From NCBI GenBank assembly GCA_964387985.1, contig CAYLZG010000139.1, positions 1 through 11,400 of the forward strand: a stretch of 11,400 nucleotides of DNA, written 5' to 3'. The stretch's first letter is position 1. Every line of letters begins with the position of its first letter. The notes under the pieces were generated by a model that searched no databases, had not been told where the DNA came from, and was given only the letters and a program-made list of their open reading frames with translations. The position numbers and the translations under genes are program-made. This document shows, piece after piece, positions 5,889 to 11,400 of the stretch. This DNA is from JALOOB01 sp964387985. Lineage in GTDB: Bacteria > Chloroflexota > Anaerolineae > CG2-30-64-16.

Positions 5889-5966
5889 AGCAGACGCTAC
5901 ACTGCGGCAAGCAGTTCAGGTCCCTTCCGGAGCAACCAACCGCGACTGGAACATGCGCGTGCCCGA

Positions 5967-5996
5967 TTCGCGCAGGCGATCAGGTCGCGGTATGAT
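5967..5996 (+). promoter_or_regulatory. Weak candidate promoter before the fucosidase gene
   Basis: TATGAT (5991-5996) is a good -10 hexamer, with TTCGCG (5967-5972) 18 bases upstream as a poor -35. It is the best candidate in the 181-base gap (5889-6069) between the YtxH and fucosidase genes. No terminator is seen after the YtxH gene. Confidence 0.25.
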
Positions 5997-6069
5997 TGGC
6001 CGCAGCCACGCAAGTGGGTGCCGTGCGACACAACGGCCACGGTATTCGTTGCTTTGAGGAGGAGGGCCG

Positions 6070-7038
6070 GTGACAAACAAAGAGTGGTTTCGACAGTTGA
6101 AATTCGGCATGATGGTCCATTGGGGGCTGTATTCGCTGCCGGCCGGCGAGTGGAACGGGGAAAGAATGCCGTTCATCGGTGAATGGGCCCAGTCGTACTT
6201 CAGAATCCCGAACCGGGAATACGGCAGGCTGGCCGGAGCGTTCAATCCCATCCTGTTCGATGCCGAGGAATGGGTCAAACTGGCTCTCGACAGCGGCATG
6301 CAGTACCTCGTCGTCACCAGCAAACATCACGATGGCTTTGCGATGTTTCGCTCCAAAGTGGACCCATTCAACATCTACGACGCATCGCCCTTTCACCGCG
6401 ACGTGATCGGCGAGCTTGCCGGCGCCTGTCATAAGCACGGGCTGAAACTGGGACTCTACTACTCGCAGGATCTGGATTGGCACGAACCGAACGGCGGCGG
6501 CTACAAGCACGGCCACACTAACGTTGGCGTGATGAGCTGGACCAACGATTGGGACTATCCCGACAACGAGCAGAAGAACTACACCCAATGTTTTGAGACC
6601 AAGATCAAGCCGCAGGTCGAAGAGATACTGCAGAACTACGGCGAATTGTGCCTGATCTGGTTTGACACTCCCCTCACCATATCGCCGGAGCAGAGCACCG
6701 AGCTCTATCACCTGGTGAAAAAGCACCAGCCGGACTGTCTCATCAACTCCCGGATCGGGAACGGCATGGGCGACTATCGCTCCTGGGGCGACAACCAAAT
6801 CCCTGACGAATACATGCAGGACGGCTTGTTCGAAACGCCCGCGACGTTGAACGATACCTGGGGCTATAAGAGCTTTGACCAGAACTGGAAGAGCGCAGCA
6901 GAGATCATGCGGCTGAAGGATCACCTGAACGCCAGGGGCATCAATTATCTGCTCAATGTGGGACCCGACTACCTGGGGCGGATTCCTGCGCCTTGCCAGC
7001 AGGTCCTGAGGCAGGTTGGCCAGGAGCTGGCGAAGTGA
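6070..7038 (+). CDS. Alpha-L-fucosidase, glycoside hydrolase family 29, catalytic domain only
   Basis: A 322-residue protein covering a complete GH29-type (beta/alpha)8 catalytic domain. Seen in order: WFRQLKFGMMVHWGLYS (6-22), TSKHHDGF (83-90, with the paired histidines), LGLYYSQDLDWHEP (127-140), IWFDTP (196-201) with D199 as likely nucleophile, FETPATLNDTWGY (254-266), and LLNVGPDYLGRIP (293-305). The enzyme should release terminal L-fucose from oligosaccharides with retention of configuration. GH29 proteins usually add a C-terminal beta-sandwich (about 440 residues or more); that domain is absent. There is no signal peptide, so it is cytoplasmic. The GTG start at 6070 has GGAGGAGGG just upstream. 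A sugar ABC transporter lies 1.3 kb downstream, which fits intracellular hydrolysis of imported glycans. Confidence 0.88.
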   Translation: MTNKEWFRQLKFGMMVHWGLYSLPAGEWNGERMPFIGEWAQSYFRIPNREYGRLAGAFNPILFDAEEWVKLALDSGMQYLVVTSKHHDGFAMFRSKVDPFNIYDASPFHRDVIGELAGACHKHGLKLGLYYSQDLDWHEPNGGGYKHGHTNVGVMSWTNDWDYPDNEQKNYTQCFETKIKPQVEEILQNYGELCLIWFDTPLTISPEQSTELYHLVKKHQPDCLINSRIGNGMGDYRSWGDNQIPDEYMQDGLFETPATLNDTWGYKSFDQNWKSAAEIMRLKDHLNARGINYLLNVGPDYLGRIPAPCQQVLRQVGQELAK

Positions 7039-7040
7039 GA

Positions 7041-7168
7041 GCGTGAGGCAAACCTACATCAAATAACCTACTGCAAGAGCCGCAGAGGGCCGCCACACAG
7101 GGCGGCCTCTTTGCTGCCCAAAACCTGGCGTTTGCGCTGATGACGGCAGTCCCTGCCGGTGTTAGGCT
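7041..7168 (+). repeat. Intergenic terminator-linked repeat, copy B
   Basis: It begins three bases after the fucosidase stop. Its first 40 bases match copy C (7994-8033) at 34 positions, including a shared ACCTACATCAAAT. A GC-rich hairpin with a T run follows, then CTGGCGTTTGCGCTGATGAC (7125-7144) and a TTAGGCT (7162-7168) whose offset from TGAYGAC (25 bases) is the same as that of TATGCT in copy C. A further 6-bp hairpin (7144-7149 with 7153-7158) is private to this copy. Confidence 0.75.
7085..7112 (+). terminator. Intrinsic terminator of the fucosidase gene
   Basis: GGCCGCC (7088-7094) pairs with GGCGGCC (7101-7107) around a 6-base loop, with two more pairs possible if G7087 bulges, followed by TCTTT. 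It ends the fucosidase transcript and is the hairpin of repeat copy B. Confidence 0.75.
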
Positions 7169-7231
7169 TTAAGTGGAGCGCATTTGGCTGCCTCCCGGCA
7201 ACCGCTGCGCAGAGGCTGGAGGTTTCACAGA

Positions 7232-7753
7232 ATGTTCAAGTCAGGGAGTCTGATCTACCACCCGAAGCATGGCTTCGGCACGATAACCGGTCTGCAACGC
7301 CATGATCCGCGCCACCCGGCCCAGGATGTCGCTATCAGTGCAGGTATGCCCGACCCGAGGCAGGACTACTATGACATTAAGCTTATGGATGGGGGTACGT
7401 TACTGGTGCCGGTGAGCCGTGCCGAAGGAGCCGGGCTGCGTCCGCTCACCAATGGGATGGATATCGTCACAGCCTGCCTGAACTCGCAGCCGCGCGAGCT
7501 GCCCGCGGATTTCCGGAAGCGGGCAGCTGAACTCGGTGCGCGCGGCCAGGCGACAGACCCGACTGCGTTGGTGTGCTCTGTGCGCGATATGGTGGCACAA
7601 AGCCGCGGGCGCACACTCTCGGTCAGCGAGAAGGCATGGCTCGACAAGTCCTGCGTACGAATCAGCACCGAAGCGGCGTTGGTCGACCAGATTCCCAGGT
7701 CCGAGGCGCTGGCGGCCATCTGGATAGTGGTGAACGAATTGAGCGCATCGTGA
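7232..7753 (+). CDS. CarD/CdnL-family RNA polymerase-binding regulator
   Basis: A 173-residue protein of normal CarD/CdnL length. Residues 2-73 form the RNA-polymerase-interacting domain: FKSGSLIYHPKHGFGTITGL (2-21), then YYDIKLMDGGTLLVPVSRAEGAGLRPL (46-72), matching the family's 'G..VvyP.hGvG.I' and 'y.i.l..g..l.vPv.ra...glR.l'. A roughly 20-residue insertion, richer in His/Pro/Asp, lies between the strands. Residues 75-170 are mostly helical, as expected for the DNA-contacting C-terminal part. CarD proteins bind the RNA polymerase beta subunit and stabilise open complexes. GGAGG (7218-7222) sits nine bases before the ATG; the in-frame TTG at 7184 lacks a ribosome site and is rejected. It lies between repeats B and C. 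Confidence 0.85.
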   Translation: MFKSGSLIYHPKHGFGTITGLQRHDPRHPAQDVAISAGMPDPRQDYYDIKLMDGGTLLVPVSRAEGAGLRPLTNGMDIVTACLNSQPRELPADFRKRAAELGARGQATDPTALVCSVRDMVAQSRGRTLSVSEKAWLDKSCVRISTEAALVDQIPRSEALAAIWIVVNELSAS

Positions 7754-7778
7754 CTTCGAAAAGGAAAAGAGGGTTCCC

Positions 7779-7999
7779 TTGAAAGTCCTGCTTGTCTATC
7801 CCGAGTTCCCCGACACCTTCGCGCCGGCCTCCAGGTGCAGGGTGGTTTCATCGTCGGCTTCGACAGCGACTCACCCTCGATCTTTCAGCAACAGGTCGAT
7901 TTCATCCAAATGAGCGGCATTGTCACCGCCATGGTGGGACTGCTCCAGGCGCCTTACGGAACGCGCCTCTACGCACGCATGCAGACTGAAGGGGCGTAA
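7779..7999 (+). pseudogene. Remnant of a B12-binding radical-SAM protein
   Basis: Two pieces of one protein family lie end to end in different frames. TTG 7779, behind GAGG, starts MKVLLVYPEFPDTF, the usual first strand of cobalamin-binding radical-SAM (COG1032/DUF4070-type) proteins. From 7829, in another frame, comes QGGFIVGFDSDSPSIFQQQ and further family-like sequence through GIVTAMVGLLQAPYGTRLYARM to TAA at 7997-7999, matching the end of the radical-SAM core and what follows it. Everything between, including the B12-binding domain and the CxxxCxxC cluster site, is missing, as is the C-terminal region. Full-length relatives have about 450-530 residues. The first frame stops at TGA near 7912. 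The gene cannot be functional. Its 3' truncation coincides with the left edge of repeat C. Confidence 0.75.
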
Positions 8000-8120
8000 G
8001 GCAGACCTACATCAAATTACTTACAACAAGAGCGACATGGGCCACCCGGTTGGGTGGCCCTTTTGGTGTGCAAAATCCAGCGGTTAGGTTGACGACAGCA
8101 CCGCTCCCGGACCCTATGCT
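7994..8120 (+). repeat. Intergenic terminator-linked repeat, copy C
   Basis: It starts at GCGTAAGGC, whose TAA is the stop of the pseudogene remnant, and matches copy B for 34 of the first 40 bases. A perfect hairpin and TTTT follow, then CAGCGGTTAGGTTGACGAC (8078-8096) and TATGCT (8115-8120). TTGACG (8089-8094) followed after 20 bases by TATGCT resembles a promoter with too long a spacer. It is in the same orientation as copies A and B. Confidence 0.75.
8039..8064 (+). terminator. Intrinsic terminator within repeat C
   Basis: GGGCCACCC (8039-8047) and GGGTGGCCC (8052-8060) form a perfect 9-bp stem with a GGTT loop, directly followed by TTTT (8061-8064). It would end transcripts from the CarD gene and pseudogene before the transporter operon. 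Confidence 0.85.
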
Positions 8121-8309
8121 ACAAACGGAAGAAGTATCGAGATCGTCCGGCAGAACGACGGGTATATCTGCTCGGGATGTATTCGTTCGCAAAAGTCCAC
8201 GGTAGCCAGCGACATGCGGAACCATGGGCCTTCTCGCCCGGACGGCCGTCGGGTTGATCGCTGGCCGACCGGCCAGCGGAATAGCGTTAACCAATGGAGG
8301 GGAACCACT
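8121..8309 (+). promoter_or_regulatory. Structured leader of the sugar-transporter operon
   Basis: No gene is visible between repeat C and the binding-protein start. The main feature is a perfect palindrome, CGCTGGCC (8259-8266) and GGCCAGCG (8271-8278) around GACC, lying 32 bases before the ATG. It could be a regulator's operator or a leader hairpin. GC-rich inverted stretches near 8226-8251 may add structure. No convincing -35/-10 pair is found in this part. Confidence 0.35.
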
Positions 8310-9614
8310 ATGCATCCAAATCGATTGTTTTCGCTCATGCTCCTCATCGTCCTGGTGCTGACGGTCAGTTGTGGCGGGCCGGCGACACCAGCAGCTCCGG
8401 CGACTACGGGCGGTGACGCCTCAGCCCCGGTTGCAGCGGAAAAGGTCACGATCCGGCTGGCCACCTGGGCCGGTGTGGAAGAAGCCAAGGAACTCCAGGC
8501 CGTCATCGACAAGATCAACCAGGCGGCTACCACCTTCGAAATCGTCTCTGAGCCGGCCCCGGCCGACTACTACACCAAGTTGCAGACTACCCTGGCCGGT
8601 GGCACCGCAGCCGATCTCTTCTGGCTTTCGCAGGAATACATCGCAGGCTACGCGGACAAGGAAGCATTGCTCGATATTACCGACAGGCTGAAGGCCGACA
8701 CAACCCATCCCGCCGCGAAGCTGGACGACTACTTCCCGTCGGTTCTGGCCACCGCACAGTACCAGGGCAAGACGTATGGCCTGCCCTGGATCAGCCAACC
8801 GGTCGTCCTCTACTACAACCCTGAACTCTTTGCGGCCGCGGGCATCGCCGAGCCTGATGACACCTGGGACTGGGCCAAGTTCATGGAGGTCGCTGAACAA
8901 CTGACCGACAAGGACAAGGGCGTCTACGGCACCGGGTTCAACGGCTGGCCACCCGTCCACATGTTCATCTGGCAGGCCGGTGGTGAGGTAATCTCGGAAG
9001 ACCTCAAGACCTCGCCCATCGATAGCGCCGAGGCCATGCAGGGTGCCAAGTTCTACAGTGACATCATCTATAACGAAAAGTATGCTCCCTCTGAGGCCAC
9101 ACTCAAAGAGCAGGGCTTCGGTGAGATGGCTAAGGCCGGCAAGATTGCTATGTTCTTCGGCGGCGCGACCGATGATCTGGATTACGCCCACAGCAAGGAT
9201 CCGAAGAACGCTCTGATGAAGATCGCGCTCGTTCCCAAGGGGCCGGCGAATCGTGCCACCTTTGCGTGGACGGCCTCGACGGTCATCAACTCCAAGACCA
9301 AGTCCCCCGATGCGGCTTACGAGGCGCTGGCCGCGCTGACCGAGGGGATCCATCACTGGAAGATCGTGGCGCCGCGCAAGTCACTGGCCACGGCCGAAAT
9401 CATCGCCACCAGTGTGCCGGACAAGAAAGACTCGGCCGAGATGATCCTGAAGGCGCTGCCGGACATGCGGGCCTTCCGCATGGTTCCCAGGCATCAGGAA
9501 TGGGACACCATCTTCTGGGAGCAGTTCCAGGACCCGCTCTTCCACCAGAAGGGCACCGTCGAGGACCTGACCAAGACTGCCCGTGAGAAACTCGAGGCTG
9601 TCCTGCCCAAGTAA
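8310..9614 (+). CDS. CUT1-type sugar ABC transporter substrate-binding lipoprotein
   Basis: A 434-residue extracytoplasmic solute-binding protein, family 1. Residues 1-20 are a hydrophobic signal ending in LTVSC, with C21 the likely lipidated cysteine (the lipobox is slightly off consensus, T at -3). A Pro/Ala/Thr/Gly linker (22-45) tethers the mature domain, which opens with VTIRLATWAG, followed by features usual in the family such as GTAADLFWLSQEYIAGYADKEALLDIT, YGLPWISQPVVLYYNPELFAAAG and a Trp/Phe-rich C-terminal half. It should deliver an oligosaccharide to the permeases encoded downstream; the sugar cannot be told. The frame extends upstream to 8214, but GGAGGGG at 8296-8302 and the signal peptide fix the ATG at 8310. 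Confidence 0.92.
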   Translation: MHPNRLFSLMLLIVLVLTVSCGGPATPAAPATTGGDASAPVAAEKVTIRLATWAGVEEAKELQAVIDKINQAATTFEIVSEPAPADYYTKLQTTLAGGTAADLFWLSQEYIAGYADKEALLDITDRLKADTTHPAAKLDDYFPSVLATAQYQGKTYGLPWISQPVVLYYNPELFAAAGIAEPDDTWDWAKFMEVAEQLTDKDKGVYGTGFNGWPPVHMFIWQAGGEVISEDLKTSPIDSAEAMQGAKFYSDIIYNEKYAPSEATLKEQGFGEMAKAGKIAMFFGGATDDLDYAHSKDPKNALMKIALVPKGPANRATFAWTASTVINSKTKSPDAAYEALAALTEGIHHWKIVAPRKSLATAEIIATSVPDKKDSAEMILKALPDMRAFRMVPRHQEWDTIFWEQFQDPLFHQKGTVEDLTKTAREKLEAVLPK

Positions 9615-9632
9615 CCATGATGGTCGGTATGG

Positions 9633-9667
9633 GCTAACACGGGCGGCAGAAGCCGGCCCGTGTTAGC
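9633..9667 (+). other. Intercistronic hairpin between binding protein and permease genes
   Basis: GCTAACACGGGC (9633-9644) pairs perfectly with GCCCGTGTTAGC (9656-9667); an inner GGC/GCC (9645-9647 with 9652-9654) closes an AGAA loop with G9655 bulged, for 15 bp in all. No T run follows. Such hairpins after a binding-protein gene commonly protect its message and let it be made in excess over the permeases; that role is inferred here. Confidence 0.75.
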
Positions 9668-9698
9668 TGCTGAAACAGAAGGGGGCAAATGAGATCCC

Positions 9699-10688
9699 AT
9701 GATCAGATGGTACACAGCCACCCTCACCGATTACGTCCTCGTCGGTGCAGCCATCTTTTTGAGCATGTTTGGCCTGAACTGGCTCTTGCGTAAGCTGGGT
9801 GCGAAACGCGAGACGGCAGCAGGCTATGCCTTGATTCTGCCCTGGTTCCTGGGCTTCCTGATCTGGAACCTGGGGCCCTACATCGCTTCGTTCTACCTCA
9901 GCCTGACCGACTACAACGTTCTCCAGGCGCCCACGTTCGCCGGTCTCGCCAACTACAAATACATGTTTACCGAAGACCCCAACTTCTGGCCGTCTTTGCG
10001 CTTCACCCTGCTCTTCTCCGTGATCAATGTGCCGCTGGGCCTGGCCGGCGCCCTGATGACCGCCACCCTGCTGAACCAGAAGGTGCGCGCCCAGGGCCTC
10101 TGGCGCACGCTCTATTATCTGCCGGCCGTCTTGCCTGCCGCTGCGACAGCACTGCTTTGGCGCTGGATGTTTGCGCAGAGCGGCCTCATCAACTCGTTGC
10201 TCAGGCCGGTCTTCACGTTGTTCAACCAGCCCATGCCAACGTGGTTCGCCGATGAGAAACTGGTGCTGCCCGCCTACATTATCATGGGTCTGTGGGGCGT
10301 CTTCGGCGCGAACACGATCATTCTGCTCGCCGGGCTCAAGAATATCCCGCGCGACCTGTACGAGGCGGCCGATATCGACGGCGCCGGACGCATTGCCGGT
10401 TTCTTCAATGTCACGATCCCCATGCTCAGCGCGACGCTGTTCTACATCCTGATCATGGGCATCATCGGCTCGCTGCAGACCTTCACCGTGGCGTTCTTTA
10501 TCGAAACACCCCGCTCTGCGGGCGTGTTCATGAATGTATACCTGTATCAACAGGCCTTCACGCAGTTCAAGATGGGCTACGCGGCGGCCCTGGGCTGGAT
10601 CATGATGATTCTCATCCTGGTTTTCACCTTGCTGGTCTTCAAATCCTCGCCGGGGTGGGTGTACTACGAATCGGAAAAGGGAGGATGA
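9699..10688 (+). CDS. CUT1 sugar ABC transporter permease, MalF-like
   Basis: A 329-residue integral membrane protein of the binding-protein-dependent permease family. The EAA loop that contacts the ATPase is seen as YEAADIDGAGRIAGFFNVTI followed by P (221-241). Core helices lie at about 42-68, 98-125, 137-160, 190-212, 243-268 and 295-315. One extra hydrophobic segment (about 11-30) precedes the core, followed by a basic loop RKLGAKR; many relatives start just before the ALILPWFLGFL helix. The only purine-rich stretch, GGGGG at 9681-9685, is 13 bases upstream of the ATG, longer than normal, so the start is less certain than for its neighbours. It follows the binding-protein gene after 84 bases and overlaps a possible start of the next permease. 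Confidence 0.88.
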   Translation: MIRWYTATLTDYVLVGAAIFLSMFGLNWLLRKLGAKRETAAGYALILPWFLGFLIWNLGPYIASFYLSLTDYNVLQAPTFAGLANYKYMFTEDPNFWPSLRFTLLFSVINVPLGLAGALMTATLLNQKVRAQGLWRTLYYLPAVLPAAATALLWRWMFAQSGLINSLLRPVFTLFNQPMPTWFADEKLVLPAYIIMGLWGVFGANTIILLAGLKNIPRDLYEAADIDGAGRIAGFFNVTIPMLSATLFYILIMGIIGSLQTFTVAFFIETPRSAGVFMNVYLYQQAFTQFKMGYAAALGWIMMILILVFTLLVFKSSPGWVYYESEKGG

Positions 10689-10690
10689 GC

Positions 10691-11400
10691 ATGACAACAC
10701 TGAAACAGGCCACGCCGGCGGCTCCAGTCATGGCGCGGTTGCACAGCCGTTCGTTTGGCCAGTTCCTCTCCAAAGCCATTACCTACCTGCTCATCATTCT
10801 CGGCGCGCTTGTCGTGCTCGTTCCGTTCGCCTGGATGATCTCGACCTCGCTGAAGAGCCCCGAGAGGCTGTTCGTCTATCCGCCCGAGTGGATTCCCAAT
10901 CCGGTCCGCTTCGCGAACTACGTCGAGGCGTGGAATGCCCTGCCCTTCGGTCGCTTTCTGATTAACACCCTTTTCATGACCGTCCTGGCCATGGTAGCCG
11001 AACTGTTTACCGCAGCCCTGGTCGCCTACGGCTTCGCGCGGTTCCGCTTCCCGTATCGGGACACCCTGTTCATCTTGTTGCTTTCGACCATGATGCTGCC
11101 GGGGATCCTGACCCTCATCCCCGTCTTTATGATATGGAAATCGGTGGGTCGCATCGACACCTTCACACCGATGACCGTCGGCGCCTGGTTTGCCTGGGGC
11201 CCATCTTACATCTTCCTGCTGCGCCAGTTCTTTCTCACCGTCCCGCGGGAGATTGAGGAAGCGGCGATCATCGACGGGGCCAACGTTGTCCGGGTCTTCC
11301 AGAGCATCATGTTGCCCCTGGTCAAGCCCGCGCTGCTCGCCATCGCGGTGCTGAGTTTCCAGGGCAACTGGAACAACTTTCACGGCCCGCTGATTTACCT
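10691..11400 (+). CDS. CUT1 sugar ABC transporter permease, MalG-like (partial, 3' end beyond window)
   Basis: An open frame runs off the window edge with 236 codons visible. Residues 30-52 form the first helix (ITYLLIILGALVVLVPFAWMI), followed by the STSLKSPERLF turn typical of MalG-type permeases, TM segments at about 90-116, 124-148 and 160-182, and the EAA loop EEAAIIDGANVVRVFQSIML at 189-208. The last visible residues are GNWNNFHGPLIY, a conserved stretch before the final helices. The ATG at 10691 lies six bases after GGGAGG and is preferred; an in-frame ATG at 10685 overlaps the upstream stop. Full-length relatives have about 275-300 residues, so 40-60 residues are probably missing. It partners the MalF-like protein; no ATPase gene is in view. 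Confidence 0.9.
   Translation, partial: MTTLKQATPAAPVMARLHSRSFGQFLSKAITYLLIILGALVVLVPFAWMISTSLKSPERLFVYPPEWIPNPVRFANYVEAWNALPFGRFLINTLFMTVLAMVAELFTAALVAYGFARFRFPYRDTLFILLLSTMMLPGILTLIPVFMIWKSVGRIDTFTPMTVGAWFAWGPSYIFLLRQFFLTVPREIEEAAIIDGANVVRVFQSIMLPLVKPALLAIAVLSFQGNWNNFHGPLIY

Noticed and set aside
5980..6924. Minus-strand frame of 314 codons opposite the fucosidase
   Set aside because: GH29 motifs on the plus strand are unambiguous, and the antisense product shows no family features.
7161..8088. Integron-like cassette: GTTAGGC at 7161 and GTTAGGT at 8083 match the GTTRRRY core near hairpin repeats that follow genes
   Set aside because: When copies B and C are aligned the two matches fall at different positions, no complementary RYYYAAC partner or attC arm is found, and there is no integrase. 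The match is expected by chance at this length.
8089..8120. TTGACG and TATGCT as promoter of the transporter operon
   Set aside because: Each hexamer is fair, but the 20-base spacer is too long for a sigma-70 promoter; kept only as a conserved feature of the repeat.
9663..10700. Minus-strand frame of 345 codons opposite the first permease
   Set aside because: It mirrors the hydrophobic permease codons as charged residues, as expected for antisense of membrane protein genes; no domain is visible.
10664..11383. Minus-strand frame of 239 codons opposite the second permease
   Set aside because: The plus strand encodes a clear MalG-like permease with an EAA loop that simply lacks a stop inside the window. 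The minus frame is low-complexity His/Asp/Gly/Gln shadow sequence.
1..11400. CRISPR array, prophage, transposase or toxin-antitoxin genes
   Set aside because: No evenly spaced identical repeats with unique spacers, no transposase or integrase motifs, and no small overlapping toxin-antitoxin pair were found on either strand.

Overview
The window comes from a GC-rich bacterial chromosome. The gene families point to Chloroflexota (Anaerolineae/Caldilineae-like): a soluble GAF histidine kinase with a NarL-type regulator, small GlsB, YggT, PRC-barrel and YtxH envelope proteins, a CarD protein, a B12-binding radical-SAM remnant, and a CUT1 sugar transporter with a Thr/Ala/Pro/Gly-rich lipoprotein linker. 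This assignment is inferred from family content only; no marker gene is present. Most genes have clear Shine-Dalgarno sites, and several upstream in-frame start codons were rejected in favour of the codon behind such a site.

Layout. (1) 1-95: the 3' end of a tRNA-like gene and a strong intrinsic terminator. (2) 121-1037, minus strand: an SDR oxidoreductase followed, with a 4-base GTGA overlap, by a 94-residue fragment of a CPBP (CAAX-protease-like) membrane protein that lacks the EExxxR part. (3) 1234-3302, plus strand: a near-consensus sigma-70 promoter, a GAF/HisKA_3 sensor kinase, its NarL-family response regulator (4-base overlap) and a terminator. (4) 3434-5888: a run of six small envelope/stress-type genes: GlsB/YeaQ-like, YggT, an LEA-like protein built from ten 11-residue repeats, a double PRC-barrel protein, a 47-residue single-TM protein and a YtxH protein. 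Several gaps hold perfect hairpins without U-tracts. (5) 6070-7038: a short cytoplasmic GH29 alpha-L-fucosidase. (6) 7041-8120: a CarD-family regulator and a badly deleted radical-SAM pseudogene, bracketed by two copies of a roughly 130-bp intergenic repeat that contains a terminator hairpin. A more diverged copy lies at 3275-3334. (7) 8310-11400: a CUT1 sugar ABC transporter (lipoprotein, MalF-like and MalG-like permeases, the last cut by the window edge), with a 15-bp hairpin between the binding-protein and first permease genes.

How the parts may work together. The kinase/regulator pair sits directly upstream of the envelope cassette and is a candidate controller of it, but a terminator separates them, so any link would be through the regulator acting on its own promoter target. 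The fucosidase and transporter could form a route for importing and trimming fucosylated oligosaccharides, though CarD, a pseudogene and repeats lie between them and no ATPase is in view. The least explained items are the intergenic repeat family and the 11-mer repeat protein cassette; I see no CRISPR, transposase, integrase or defence system.
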